Part shown: one piece after another, positions 25,556 to 35,108 of the stretch
Position numbering within the stretch: the first letter of the stretch is position 1
How the letters are laid out: the number at the start of each line of letters is the position of its first letter
Assembly (NCBI GenBank): GCA_011087645.1
Contig: JAALLF010000003.1
Span: forward strand, 186,001-250,000
DNA from: Alphaproteobacteria bacterium
GTDB lineage: Bacteria > Pseudomonadota > Alphaproteobacteria > UBA6615
DNA: 64,000 nucleotides
Direction of reading: 5' to 3'
The notes under the pieces: generated by a model
Told to the model about the DNA's origin: nothing
What the model saw: the letters and a program-made list of their open reading frames with translations, nothing else
Databases searched by the model: none
Position numbers and translations under genes: made by a program

Positions 25556-26434
25556 ATGGGCATTCTCAGACCTTTGCGCTTCCTGGTTCCGAAACGCTTT
25601 CGGAAAACCGGACCTGTTGTGAGCGTCGTTCGCATGGAGGGCATTATCTCCGGCGGCCGCGGCGGTTTCCGGTCTTCGCAGATCAATATGCAATCTCTCG
25701 CCGGACCGCTCGAACGGGCGTTCAAGGTGCCCGAGGTCAGCGCCGTTGTCCTGTTGATCAACTCTCCTGGCGGCTCGCCTGTGCAGTCTTCGCTTATCGG
25801 CAAGCGGGTCCGCGCTTTGGCCGACGAGAAAGAGGTTCCGGTTTTCGCTTTTGCTGAGGATGTCGCCGCGTCCGGCGGCTATTGGTTGGCCTGCGCTGCC
25901 GATGAAATCTATGCCGATGCGTCATCGATCATCGGGTCGATCGGGGTTATTTCCGCTGGTTTCGGCTTTCAAGACCTCATCCAGCGGTACGGGATCGAGC
26001 GCCGGGTTTATGCTGCCGGTGACCACAAGGGAGCATTGGACCCGTTCCAGCCGGAAAATCCCGATGACGTGGCGCGGCTCAGAACCGCCCAGGCGGGTAT
26101 TCATGAAAGTTTCAAGGAATTGGTCCGCGCCCGTCGCGCCGAGAAGATGAACGCGTCGGAAGATGAGCTCTTCTCCGGCGAATTCTGGACCGGCATTCAA
26201 GCGCAGGAGCTGGGCTTGGTCGACGGTATTGGCGATCTACGTTCTGTCATGCGCGAACGGTTCGGCGACAAAGTACGGTTTACCGTGATGGCCCCGAAAC
26301 GCAGTTGGCTGCGTGACCGCGTTGGTATCGGCAGCGAGGTGGCGCCCAGCCGGTTTGCCGGCGGGGACGCCTGGGTCGATGCCGCCATCGGCGCCATCGA
26401 AGCGCGGCTCCTCTGGAACCGGTTCGGGCTTTAG
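25556..26434 (+). CDS. S49 family serine peptidase (SohB/SppA-like)
   Basis: 292 residues, single-domain S49 protein. The Ser of EDVAASGGYWLACAADEIYA (first 20: EDVAASGGYWLACAADEIYA) is the nucleophile and the Lys of AAGDHKGALDPFQPE the general base. LLINSPGGSPVQSS provides the oxyanion region. Unlike full SppA there is no N-terminal transmembrane helix, only a basic segment (LRPLRFLVPKRFRK), so membrane association is uncertain. Likely role is membrane or signal-peptide remnant turnover. Confidence 0.88.
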   Translation: MGILRPLRFLVPKRFRKTGPVVSVVRMEGIISGGRGGFRSSQINMQSLAGPLERAFKVPEVSAVVLLINSPGGSPVQSSLIGKRVRALADEKEVPVFAFAEDVAASGGYWLACAADEIYADASSIIGSIGVISAGFGFQDLIQRYGIERRVYAAGDHKGALDPFQPENPDDVARLRTAQAGIHESFKELVRARRAEKMNASEDELFSGEFWTGIQAQELGLVDGIGDLRSVMRERFGDKVRFTVMAPKRSWLRDRVGIGSEVAPSRFAGGDAWVDAAIGAIEARLLWNRFGL

Positions 26435-26492
26435 GGCTGGTTTGACCCGCCTGCGCTTGACCTGAGCGCCGCAACGGCCTCTAGTTGCCGCC

Positions 26493-26702
26493 ATGTTCGG
26501 ATTTTCACTCGGCAAGCTCCTGGTCTTGGCCATAATCCTGTTTGTGGTCTTGTACGGGTTCAAAATGGTGTCCCGCGCCGGTGCCTCGCAACGCGCGACC
26601 AAACACCAGTCTGACGGGGCGAGTCGCATCGATACGGAATACGACCCGGAAACCGATTCCTACGTGGCCAAAGGGTCGCGAAAAGGTTCCGATAAAGAAT
26701 AG
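26493..26702 (+). CDS. Small single-pass membrane protein
   Basis: 69 residues: one N-terminal membrane segment (LGKLLVLAIILFVVLYGFKM) followed by a polar tail with TEYDPETDSYVAKG and a basic end. Similar short proteins occur beside glyQS or sppA in related genomes as far as I recall; no function is known. It sits between the S49 peptidase and glyQ on the same strand, and may belong to that unit. Confidence 0.6.
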   Translation: MFGFSLGKLLVLAIILFVVLYGFKMVSRAGASQRATKHQSDGASRIDTEYDPETDSYVAKGSRKGSDKE

Positions 26703-26844
26703 ACATTTCAAATAGTTATGCTGAATTTTTGCGGAGGCGGAATGTTGGTGCGCGCAGCCTACGGCCAAAGCTCGCCTGCTTGACCGGCCAAGGGCCGCCA
26801 CCTATGTTGCGCCGCACCAAGCGGGCAGCAAAAGTCACGAAATT

Positions 26845-27744
26845 ATGGCGCGTGAATCAACCCAGGCCTCGGACGCTCCGGAACGCGCTTCGAGCTTTCA
26901 GGATTTGATCCTGACGCTGCAGTCCTTTTGGGCTGCGAAAGACTGCTTGATCCTGCAACCCTACGATATGGAAGTGGGGGCGGGGACCTTTCACCCGGCG
27001 ACCACATTGCGCGCGCTCGGCCCCGAACCCTGGCGGGCGGCCTATGTGCAGCCGTCGCGGCGGCCCACCGATGGGCGCTATGGCAATAACCCCAACCGTT
27101 TGCAGCACTATTACCAATTTCAGGTGATCTTGAAGCCGTCGCCGGCCGACAGTCAAGATCTCTACCTGCAAAGCCTGCAGGCCCTGGGAATCGACCCGGC
27201 GCGCCACGACATCCGCTTTGTCGAAGACGATTGGGAAAGCCCCACTTTGGGCGCCTGGGGTCTGGGCTGGGAGGTTTGGTGCGACGGTATGGAAGTTAGC
27301 CAATTTACCTATTTTCAACAGGTCGGCGGCTTCGATTGCGACCCGGTCGCTGTCGAGCTGACCTACGGTCTCGAACGCCTGGCAATGTATGTGCAGGGCG
27401 TCGAGAACGTCTACGATCTCGCCTTCAACAATGCCGGGGTGCGCTACGGCGACGTTTTTTTGCAGAACGAGCGCGAATTCAGCGCTTACAATTTCGAACA
27501 CGCCAACACCGAGGCCCTGTTCCGCCATTTCACCGACGCCGAAGGCGAATGCGTAACCTTGCTGGAGAACAAGCTGCCGCTGCCGGCCTACGACCAGTGT
27601 ATTAAGGCCAGCCACTTGTTCAATTTGCTCGATGCGCGCGGCGTGATCTCAGTCACCGAGCGGCAATCCTATATTCTGCGGGTCCGCGAACTGGCCAAAG
27701 GCTGTTGCGAGACGTGGCTCGAAGCCCGCGACGAGGCCGCCTGA
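26845..27744 (+). CDS. glyQ: Glycyl-tRNA synthetase alpha chain
   Basis: 299 residues from ATG 26845. Class II core features: [20 protein letters not shown] at the start, [40 protein letters not shown] and [20 protein letters not shown]. It carries the catalytic site that activates glycine and charges tRNA(Gly), as an alpha2-beta2 tetramer with GlyS. The two genes are separated by 144 bases almost filled by a long palindrome, unusual for subunits of one enzyme. Confidence 0.97.
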   Translation: MARESTQASDAPERASSFQDLILTLQSFWAAKDCLILQPYDMEVGAGTFHPATTLRALGPEPWRAAYVQPSRRPTDGRYGNNPNRLQHYYQFQVILKPSPADSQDLYLQSLQALGIDPARHDIRFVEDDWESPTLGAWGLGWEVWCDGMEVSQFTYFQQVGGFDCDPVAVELTYGLERLAMYVQGVENVYDLAFNNAGVRYGDVFLQNEREFSAYNFEHANTEALFRHFTDAEGECVTLLENKLPLPAYDQCIKASHLFNLLDARGVISVTERQSYILRVRELAKGCCETWLEARDEAA

Positions 27745-27767
27745 TGTTTCAGTATGCGTCCAATCTT

Positions 27768-27866
27768 CCTCATCCTGAGGAGGCGCGCAGCGCCGTCTCG
27801 AAGGATGGCGAACGCCCGGGTGGGGCATCCTTCGAGACAGGCCTGCAGGCCCTCCTCAGGATGAGG
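27768..27866. repeat. Long palindromic repeat between glyQ and glyS
   Basis: 99 bases with two nested perfect inverted arms: CCTCATCCTGAGGAGG (27768-27783) / its complement (27851-27866), and GTCTCGAAGGATG (27795-27807) / its complement (27826-27838). This is the kind of intergenic element that is abundant in many Rhizobiales and other alphaproteobacterial genomes (established, from memory). Transcribed as part of glyQS mRNA it would fold into a long hairpin. No second copy was noticed in the window. Confidence 0.9.
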
Positions 27867-27888
27867 CGTAGTTGTGAAGGTACGCAAC

Positions 27889-29961
27889 ATGCCTGAACTT
27901 CTAATTGAGCTTCTGTCGGAAGAAATACCAGCCGGCCTGCAAGTCCCCGGCGCCGATAATCTCCGCCGCCTGGTGGTTGAGGCGCTCGAAGCGGCTGAGA
28001 TCGAATTCGCCGATGCTAAGACCCATGGGGCTTCGCGCCGGCTTGTTCTGGCGATCGATGGCTTACCGACCGTGCAGGCCGACCGAACCATAGAGCGTAA
28101 GGGGCCCCGTACCGATGCGCCGGAGAAGGCCATACAGGGTTTCCTCGGCGCCGCCGGCGTGAGCCTGGACGACTGTGAAACCCGCGAAGACAAGAAGGGC
28201 ACTTTCTACGTCGCGGTGATCGAGCAAAAAGGCCAGCCGGTCAAAGACGTGCTGGCCGAAATTGTTTGCGACGCGGTCGACAAACTGCCGTGGCCCAAAT
28301 CCATGCGCTGGGCCGCCTCACGCTTCCGTTGGGTGCGGCCTCTGCATAACGTATTGGCGATATTCGATGGCGCGCCGCTTGCCGGAGGCATCGATCTGGA
28401 CAAAGGCGAGTTGGCATTTACCGATCAAACCTATGGTCATCGCTTTCTCTCACCGGCAGCGATCACGGTTAAGGATCACGCCGACTATGTCGCGAAACTG
28501 GAGCAGGCGTTTGTCGCTATCGATCGGGACCGACGGCGCAGCACGATCGCCGATGCGCTGGCCGAAACAGCTCAGGCATTGGGACTGAGCGTCCGAAACG
28601 ATCCGGCTCTGCTCGAGGAAGTCAGCGGACTTGTCGAGTGGCCGGTGGTCCTGACCGGCGACATCGACCCCGATTTCATGGAACTTCCTGCCGAGGTTCT
28701 CACCACTTCTATGCGCAAACATCAGAAATATTTTGCTCTGGAACAGTCAGATGGAGCTTTGGCCGCGAAATTCGCCTTTGTCGCCAACATGGTGGCTGAC
28801 GATGGCGGCGCCGCGATCGTCGCCGGCAATCAGCGGGTATTACGGGCGCGTCTGGCCGATGCGCGGCATTTCTGGGATCAGGACCGCAAGAAAACCCTGC
28901 AAAGTCGCGTACCGGAACTCAGCAACATCGTCTTTCACGCCAAACTCGGCTCGGTCGGTGACAAGATCGACCGGATGACGGCGCTGGCGATTGAGATCGC
29001 CACCCACGTTCCCGAAACCGACAAAGACCGGGTGCGCTCCGCCGCGCGGCTGGCCAAGGCTGATCTGGTCACCGGGATGGTCGGCGAGTTCCCCGATCTC
29101 CAGGGCACCATGGGCCAGTATTACGCCCTGGCCGAAGGCGAGAGCGCGGAGGTGGCGGCGGCCATTGCTGAGCATTATTCGCCGGCCGGTCCGACCGATA
29201 AGTGTCCATCCGCGCCGACCAGCATCGCCGTGGCGATGGCCGACAAGATCGATACGCTGGTCGGCTTCTGGTCGATCGACGAAAAACCGACGGGCTCGAA
29301 AGACCCCTATGCCCTGCGCCGGGCAGCGTTGGGGGTGATCCGCATGGTTCTCGAGAACCGGTTGCGGCTGCCGTTGCGCAACGCGTTTGCCTCTGCCGGC
29401 GGTCTTCTCGGCGTCGACGACGCATCGATCTATGACGACCTCATGTCGTTCATCGCCGACCGGCTCAAGGTGCATCTGCGCGACGAAGGCATTGCCCACG
29501 ATCATATCGAGGCAATCTTTGCGTTATCCGGCGAAGACGATCTGGTACGCCTTCTCGAGCGGGTGCGCGCGCTGGCGGCCTTCGTGGAATCCGAAGACGG
29601 CGCCAATTTGCTTACCGCCTATCGACGTGCGGCGAATATCGTGCGGGCCGAGCAGAAAAAGGACGATGAGGTGTATGCCGGCGCGGCTTATGACTCGAAA
29701 TTGGGGGAAAACGGCGTAGAAACTGCGCTGTGGACCACGTTGGAGGGTGTCGAGGCGAACGCCGGCGCATCGGTCGAAGCGGAACAATTTGCCGACGCCA
29801 TGTCGTCTTTAGCGCAACTTCGCGCGCCGGTAGACGAATTTTTTGACGACGTCACCGTGAATGACGATGACGCAGATATCAGGCGCAATCGACTGCGCCT
29901 GCTCGCTCACATTCAGCAGGTAATGGATAATGTCGCTGACTTCTCAAAAATCGAAGGCTGA
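27889..29961 (+). CDS. glyS: Glycyl-tRNA synthetase beta chain
   Basis: 690 residues from ATG 27889 (MPELLIELLSEEIPAG, the family start; GTG 27874 is possible). Typical tRNA_synt_2f segments: WPKSMRWAASRFRWVRPLHN, LPAEVLTTSMRKHQKYFALE, NQRVLRARLADARHFWDQD and a C-terminal DALR-like anticodon domain. It provides tRNA recognition and editing-like functions for GlyQ. The stop lies just before ppdK, with which it is conserved as neighbour in Rhodospirillales. Confidence 0.97.
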   Translation: MPELLIELLSEEIPAGLQVPGADNLRRLVVEALEAAEIEFADAKTHGASRRLVLAIDGLPTVQADRTIERKGPRTDAPEKAIQGFLGAAGVSLDDCETREDKKGTFYVAVIEQKGQPVKDVLAEIVCDAVDKLPWPKSMRWAASRFRWVRPLHNVLAIFDGAPLAGGIDLDKGELAFTDQTYGHRFLSPAAITVKDHADYVAKLEQAFVAIDRDRRRSTIADALAETAQALGLSVRNDPALLEEVSGLVEWPVVLTGDIDPDFMELPAEVLTTSMRKHQKYFALEQSDGALAAKFAFVANMVADDGGAAIVAGNQRVLRARLADARHFWDQDRKKTLQSRVPELSNIVFHAKLGSVGDKIDRMTALAIEIATHVPETDKDRVRSAARLAKADLVTGMVGEFPDLQGTMGQYYALAEGESAEVAAAIAEHYSPAGPTDKCPSAPTSIAVAMADKIDTLVGFWSIDEKPTGSKDPYALRRAALGVIRMVLENRLRLPLRNAFASAGGLLGVDDASIYDDLMSFIADRLKVHLRDEGIAHDHIEAIFALSGEDDLVRLLERVRALAAFVESEDGANLLTAYRRAANIVRAEQKKDDEVYAGAAYDSKLGENGVETALWTTLEGVEANAGASVEAEQFADAMSSLAQLRAPVDEFFDDVTVNDDDADIRRNRLRLLAHIQQVMDNVADFSKIEG

Positions 29962-29971
29962 CGGTTCAACG

Positions 29972-32650
29972 ATGAGCAAGACTAAGACCAAATGGGTTTA
30001 CAGTTTTGGCGATGGCCGTGCGGACGGCAAAGCCGAGATGCGCAATCTGCTGGGCGGCAAGGGCGCCAACCTGGCGGAGATGAGCAATCTGGGTCTACCG
30101 GTGCCGCCCGGTTTCACCATCTCGACCGAAGTCTGCACCTATTATTACGATCACGACAATGTCTTTCCCGATGACCTAAGCGCGGCGGTGGATGCCGAAC
30201 TTGCCCGCATTGAACAGCAGGTCGGGACCAAATTTGGCGACCTCGATAACCCGCTTCTCGTCTCTGTGCGGTCCGGTGCGCGGGCCTCGATGCCGGGTAT
30301 GATGGACACCGTCCTCAATTTGGGACTCAATGATATCACCGTCGAAGGCTTGGCGACGCGCTCGGGCGATGCGCGCTTCGCCTATGATAGTTATCGCCGA
30401 TTTATCCAGATGTTCGGCGACGTGGTGCTGGGGGTCGACCATTATCTGTTCGAAGACGCGCTCGAGCAGACCAAACTCGACAGGGGTGTCATTCTCGACA
30501 CCGACCTGAGCGCCGATGATATGCGCGGCGTGGTCGCAGAATATAAGAAGATCGTCGAACGCGAACTCAATGCGCCGTTCCCCCAGGATCCTAAAGAACA
30601 ACTCTGGGGCGCTATCGGCGCGGTTTTTGGATCGTGGATGAACCAGCGCGCCATCACCTATCGGCGGCTTAACAGTATCCCGGCCGAGTGGGGCACAGCG
30701 GTCAATATCCAGGCCATGGTGTTCGGCAATATGGGCGACGATTGCGCCACCGGCGTCGCCTTCACCCGCGATCCGTCGACCGGCGAGAATATGTTCTACG
30801 GCGAATATCTGGTCAACGCCCAGGGCGAGGATGTGGTCGCTGGTATTCGTACGCCGCAGCATTTGACGTTGGCGGGCAAGGCGCGCAACGGCTCGAAGCT
30901 GCCGGCGATGGAAGAAGTGATGCCGGAAGTGTTCGGCCAGCTCGACGATGTGCGCCAGATGCTCGAGCTCCATTACAAGGACATGCAGGACATCGAGTTC
31001 ACTGTGCAGCAAGGTAAGCTCTACATGCTGCAAACGCGGTCCGGAAAACGCACTGCGGCGGCGGCGGTTCGTATTGCGGTTGAGATGGTCGCGGAAGGTC
31101 TGATCAGCCAGGAGACTGCGATCAATCGGGTGGATCCCGCACAACTCGAGCAGCTTTTGCACCCCCGCCTCGACCCCGATGCGGCGCGCAACGTGTTGAC
31201 CCGCGCGCTGCCGGCTTCGCCCGGTGCGGCATCGGGTAAGATTGTCTTTAGCGCCGATATTGCCGAGGACATGTCGCAGAAAGGCGAAGACGTCATTCTG
31301 GTGCGCATCGAAACCAGTCCCGAAGATATTCACGGCATGCACGCGGCCCGCGGTATTCTGACCACGCGCGGTGGTATGACCAGCCACGCTGCGGTTGTGG
31401 CGCGCGGCATGGGACGGCCCTGCGTCGCCGGTGCTGGCGATATCAGTATCGATTATGCAGGTGGCGTCATGTCTATCGGCGGCCGGAACTTTGCCGACGG
31501 CGATCTGATCACAATTGATGGCGCGGCCGGCGAGGTCATCGAGGGCCGGGTGCCGACCATCGAGCCGGAAGTGTCGGGTGGTTTTGCCCAGCTCATGGCA
31601 TGGGCCGATAAATCGCGCCGCATGAAGGTGCGCACCAACGCAGAAACCCCGGCCGATGCGCGCATGGCGATCGAGTTCGGCGCCGAAGGCATTGGCTTGT
31701 GTCGGACTGAGCATATGTTCTTCGATCCGGAGCGGATCGTCGCCGTACGCCAGATGATCATGGCTGGCAACGAGGCTGGCCGGCGGGCGGCGCTGGACGA
31801 GTTGTTGCCGTTCCAGCGCGCCGACTTCACCGAATTGTTCCGCATTATGTCGGGACTGCCGGTCACCATCCGCTTGCTCGACCCGCCTTTGCACGAGTTT
31901 CTGCCCCATTCGGACGCCGAGATCGCCGAAGTGGCCAAGGCGTCGGGCAAAAATCCCAAGGAGATGCAAGAGACGGTGGCGCGCTTGCACGAATCCAACC
32001 CCATGCTCGGCCATCGCGGCTGCCGGCTCGGCGTGAGCTTCCCGGAAATTTACGAAATGCAAGCGCGCGCCATATTCGAAGCCGCGCTCGCCGTCGCCGC
32101 CGAGCCCGGGGGTACGGTCATTCCGGAAATTATGATCCCGCTAGCCGCCACCAAACGCGAGTTGGACATTCTCAAAGAGAAAATCGATGCCGTCGCCCAA
32201 TCGGTATTTGAGGCGGCGGATCGCCAGGTGAATTATTCGGTCGGCACCATGATTGAGTTGCCGCGCGCTGCATTGCGAGCCAATGAGTTGGCCGAGACCG
32301 CTGAATTCTTTAGCTTCGGCACCAACGATCTAACCCAGACCACTTTCGGCATCAGCCGCGACGACGCGGCGAGTTTCCTGCCCGATTATCAGCACGAAGG
32401 TATTTTCGATGTCGACCCGTTCGTCAGTATTGACGTCGATGGGGTGGGGGAGTTGGTGTCGATCGCGGTCGAACGGGGTCGGGCCACCCGCCCCGATATC
32501 AAGCTGGGTATTTGCGGTGAGCATGGTGGCGACCCCGCGTCGGTGCGGTTCTGCGACCGTGTGGGTCTCGACTATGTATCTTGTTCGCCCTATCGCGTGC
32601 CGATTGCGCGCCTCGCCGCTGCCCAGGCCGCCACGGCCTCAAACGAATAA
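29972..32650 (+). CDS. ppdK: Pyruvate, phosphate dikinase
   Basis: 892 residues from ATG 29972 (in-frame upstream codons overlap glyS and are not family-like). N-terminal ATP-grasp domain with GGKGANLAEMSNLGLPVPPG, phosphohistidine loop GGMTSHAAVVARGMGRPCVA, and C-terminal PEP/pyruvate barrel with GLCRTEHMFF and the catalytic Cys in ICGEHGGDP. It interconverts pyruvate, ATP and Pi with PEP, AMP and PPi, linking C2/C3 metabolism to gluconeogenesis. Ends in a strong terminator. Confidence 0.97.
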   Translation: MSKTKTKWVYSFGDGRADGKAEMRNLLGGKGANLAEMSNLGLPVPPGFTISTEVCTYYYDHDNVFPDDLSAAVDAELARIEQQVGTKFGDLDNPLLVSVRSGARASMPGMMDTVLNLGLNDITVEGLATRSGDARFAYDSYRRFIQMFGDVVLGVDHYLFEDALEQTKLDRGVILDTDLSADDMRGVVAEYKKIVERELNAPFPQDPKEQLWGAIGAVFGSWMNQRAITYRRLNSIPAEWGTAVNIQAMVFGNMGDDCATGVAFTRDPSTGENMFYGEYLVNAQGEDVVAGIRTPQHLTLAGKARNGSKLPAMEEVMPEVFGQLDDVRQMLELHYKDMQDIEFTVQQGKLYMLQTRSGKRTAAAAVRIAVEMVAEGLISQETAINRVDPAQLEQLLHPRLDPDAARNVLTRALPASPGAASGKIVFSADIAEDMSQKGEDVILVRIETSPEDIHGMHAARGILTTRGGMTSHAAVVARGMGRPCVAGAGDISIDYAGGVMSIGGRNFADGDLITIDGAAGEVIEGRVPTIEPEVSGGFAQLMAWADKSRRMKVRTNAETPADARMAIEFGAEGIGLCRTEHMFFDPERIVAVRQMIMAGNEAGRRAALDELLPFQRADFTELFRIMSGLPVTIRLLDPPLHEFLPHSDAEIAEVAKASGKNPKEMQETVARLHESNPMLGHRGCRLGVSFPEIYEMQARAIFEAALAVAAEPGGTVIPEIMIPLAATKRELDILKEKIDAVAQSVFEAADRQVNYSVGTMIELPRAALRANELAETAEFFSFGTNDLTQTTFGISRDDAASFLPDYQHEGIFDVDPFVSIDVDGVGELVSIAVERGRATRPDIKLGICGEHGGDPASVRFCDRVGLDYVSCSPYRVPIARLAAAQAATASNE

Positions 32651-32692
32651 CAAGCTTCACGCGACGGTAGTGGCAGCCTAGCTTTAATTCAC

Positions 32693-32734
32693 AAAAAAGG
32701 CCGTGCCCGGAAATCCCGGGCACGGCCTTTTTTT
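32693..32734. terminator. Bidirectional terminator between ppdK and the small gene
   Basis: 12-bp perfect stem GGCCGTGCCCGG / CCGGGCACGGCC, loop AAATC, with six A before and seven T after. It can end transcription of ppdK rightward and of the 49-residue gene leftward. Confidence 0.92.
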
Positions 32735-32763
32735 GTGACTGAAACAGCCGGCTTATGCGGCGA

Positions 32764-32913
32764 TTACTCGGCCGGAATCGGGTTGATCGGCAGGTTCGCG
32801 CTCTCATGGCGGCTAAACAGCTGGGTGAAGAAATCCCCAATGGCTTTGCTGCGTTCTTGTTCGGCCTGCCGGATGACGTCCAGTTCGCTCTGATAGTTGG
32901 TTTGGTTGCTCAT
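32764..32913 (-). CDS. 49-residue hypothetical protein
   Basis: Leftward frame ATG 32913 to TAA 32764 with GAGAGG as ribosome-binding site 5 bases upstream. The product is polar and helical, with the segment RQAEQERSKAIGDFFTQLFS and the ending LPINPIPAE; no signal or membrane segment. Support as a real gene: good ribosome-binding site, amphipathic composition, own A+T-rich promoter region (32914-33060) and a terminator immediately downstream. The central ERSKAIGDFF pattern recalls small alphaproteobacterial proteins of unknown role, but I cannot name a family. Confidence 0.65.
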   Translation of the reverse strand: MSNQTNYQSELDVIRQAEQERSKAIGDFFTQLFSRHESANLPINPIPAE

Positions 32914-33089
32914 CGTGACCTCTCGCTATGTTGTGTGGGTGTGCACTGCAACATATGGGTCAATGAGAGATACTATTCAATTAACAAGCCATGCATATAG
33001 CGCAATACTAGTTTTCACTTATATCAAGGCATTAGCGATATATTAACCCTATATGGGCGCTTCGGATTGCCCGAATCTTGATCGTCCGG

Positions 33090-33965
33090 CTACGGCGCCA
33101 GGGGCGTGATAATGGCGCCATTCGCCGTTAACGAACGCTCCGAATCGCCGGGATTTAAGGCGTCTAGCCGCAGCGATGCGATGGCGACCTCGTCCTGAAC
33201 CGAGCGGATTTCACCGACTTTCTTACCATTGGCGTGGATGGCGCTGCCGGGGGCCGGAGTCTCGCCGTCGATCGATACGGCCACCAATTGGCGCTTAACC
33301 AGCCCGCGATATTTGGTGCGCGCGGTAACTTCTTGGCCGATATAGCAGCCCTTGTCCCAGTCGACTCCGTTGAGCGTCTCGAAATTACATTCAAGTAATA
33401 TCGATTTTTCGACGTCCATATCTCGTGTCCCGTCGGGAACACCGAGTCCTATGCGCAGTACCTCATAGTCTTCGGGAGTGCCTTCTATGGCCGGCAACTC
33501 AGTCAATATCGCAGCAGTGTCGGTTGTTGGTACGATCAGGCGGCAACCCAGTTCGGCCGCGCGGGGATCGACGAAGACCGTGCCTTCACCAAATGGTCGT
33601 GCGGCGCCAGGTGTATCTGCCAGACCGAGAGCCGCTGGCACGTTTTCCCCGAACACCGCGAAGGTGGAGAGACCGTCTGCAACGGAGAGTTCGACCTTGG
33701 CGCGCAGTTTGAAGCGCTTGATGCGTTCGATGAGTTCCTCGCCGCGGCCCTGTTCCCCGTCGAGGATCAGGCGATCACCGATCTCGGCCAGGCAAAAATC
33801 GTGCAGATACTTTCCCTGCGGCGTCAGGAAGGCGCCATAGCTGGCCTGGCTTGACGTGATCCGGTCCACGTCCTGGGAAATCAGGCCTTGCAATAACGTC
33901 CGGCGGTCGGCCCCAGCAATGGACACCAGCCCACGATCCAATTTTATAAACTTAGCGTCGGTCAT
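33090..33965 (-). CDS. ygfZ: YgfZ/GcvT-family folate-binding Fe-S maturation protein
   Basis: 291 residues. The family signature DKGCYIGQEVTARTKYRG is present with its conserved Cys; the N-terminal half follows the aminomethyltransferase-like fold (LVSIAGADRRTLLQGLISQD, FLTPQGKYLHDF). YgfZ uses tetrahydrofolate to assist assembly or repair of Fe-S clusters. Cytoplasmic. The gene diverges from the glycosyltransferase run that starts at 34114. Confidence 0.92.
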   Translation of the reverse strand: MTDAKFIKLDRGLVSIAGADRRTLLQGLISQDVDRITSSQASYGAFLTPQGKYLHDFCLAEIGDRLILDGEQGRGEELIERIKRFKLRAKVELSVADGLSTFAVFGENVPAALGLADTPGAARPFGEGTVFVDPRAAELGCRLIVPTTDTAAILTELPAIEGTPEDYEVLRIGLGVPDGTRDMDVEKSILLECNFETLNGVDWDKGCYIGQEVTARTKYRGLVKRQLVAVSIDGETPAPGSAIHANGKKVGEIRSVQDEVAIASLRLDALNPGDSERSLTANGAIITPLAP

Positions 33966-34113
33966 CGAACTATCTTAGTCCAGTTTGTCGGTCATGGTGG
34001 GCAAATTGTTGTCGAGTCGAAAATGGACCGACAAGATACAAAGGCAAGCCGCTGACGACGGGTTTGCCCATACGCTGGCACGGTTGGAGTCGCACGCGTA
34101 TAAGCATTTTACG

Positions 34114-35097
34114 ATGAAAATACTCTTTATCGGACCCACCAGGATTGGCGATGCCGTGCTCTCATCGGGGCTCGTCCAGCACCTAAGTGAAACCTACCCG
34201 CAAAGCCGGATCACGGTCGCCTGCGGGGATGCCGCTGCGCCGCTCTATGGTGGCGCGCCCAATCTCGAGCGCGTTATCCCGATCACGAAAAAACCGATGT
34301 CAGGCCATTGGCTAACGGTGTGGCGCGAAGTGATCGGTACAAGGTGGAATTTGATTGTCGATCTTAGACGGTCGATCATTCCCTGGACAGTTTGGGCAAA
34401 CCGCCGCGTTATTTCCCGTCCCGCCGCCGATGCGGGTGAGCATCGGGTGATCTCGCTCGCCCGCACGCTCGGCCTGGAAGAGACGCCGCCAGCGCCGTGC
34501 CTGTGGCCCCTCGACCAACATCGCCAGCGGGCTGCACAGTTGGTTCCCGACGGAGATCCGGTTCTTGCCATCGCTCCGACGGCCAACTGGCGCGGCAAGA
34601 TTTGGCCCGGGGAGAATTTTGTTGATCTGGTCCAACGGCTAACCGGCAATGAGCCGTCGCCGGCGGCTATTTTGGCCAACGCCCGGGTGGCTATTCTTGG
34701 TGGTTCGGGAGAAACATCCCTCGCGGCGACGGTTTTAGATGCCGTTCCGGCGAGCCGGCGTATCGATCTGGTGGGAACCGAGGATTTGCCTACCGTGGCG
34801 GCGTGCCTTAAACGATGCGCGCTCTTTGTTGGCAATGATTCTGGATTGATGCATATGGCGGCGGCCACCGAAATTCCGACCGTTGGATTGTTTGGCCCCA
34901 GCCGGCCGGAGAATTATCGGCCGTGGGGGGAACGCGCCATCGCGGTGCGAACTGAGAAGGCCTATGAGGAACTTGTTGGGGGACCGGGCTATGACCATCG
35001 AAACACCGGCACGATGATGGAATCCTTGTCGGTCGATTCCGTCGTGGACGCCACCGTTACGCTGTGGCGGCAATGCGAACAGATGACCGCGCGGTGA
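34114..35097 (+). CDS. Glycosyltransferase family 9 (heptosyltransferase-like)
   Basis: 327 residues from ATG 34114. GT9 features: MKILFIGPTRIGDAVLSSGL (N-terminal acceptor domain), WRGKIWPGENFVDLVQRL with a KxW-type motif, and the nucleotide-sugar loop FVGNDSGLMHMAAATEIPTV followed by GLFGPSRPENYRPWG. It probably adds a heptose or related sugar to the lipopolysaccharide inner core. The frame is open from 33985, but the GT9 fold begins at MKILFIG. First gene of a four-gene envelope run. Confidence 0.87.
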   Translation: MKILFIGPTRIGDAVLSSGLVQHLSETYPQSRITVACGDAAAPLYGGAPNLERVIPITKKPMSGHWLTVWREVIGTRWNLIVDLRRSIIPWTVWANRRVISRPAADAGEHRVISLARTLGLEETPPAPCLWPLDQHRQRAAQLVPDGDPVLAIAPTANWRGKIWPGENFVDLVQRLTGNEPSPAAILANARVAILGGSGETSLAATVLDAVPASRRIDLVGTEDLPTVAACLKRCALFVGNDSGLMHMAAATEIPTVGLFGPSRPENYRPWGERAIAVRTEKAYEELVGGPGYDHRNTGTMMESLSVDSVVDATVTLWRQCEQMTAR

Positions 35098-35108
35098 CCG
35101 AAGAGTCC

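Noticed and set aside
30176..32062. 628-residue open frame opposite ppdK
   Set aside because: It lies antisense to ppdK, whose full family signature is intact; long reverse frames are expected in G+C-rich codon-biased genes.
33985..34113. N-terminal extension of the GT9 glycosyltransferase
   Set aside because: The 43 extra residues have no family match and overlap the promoter region with ygfZ; GT9 starts at MKILFIG.
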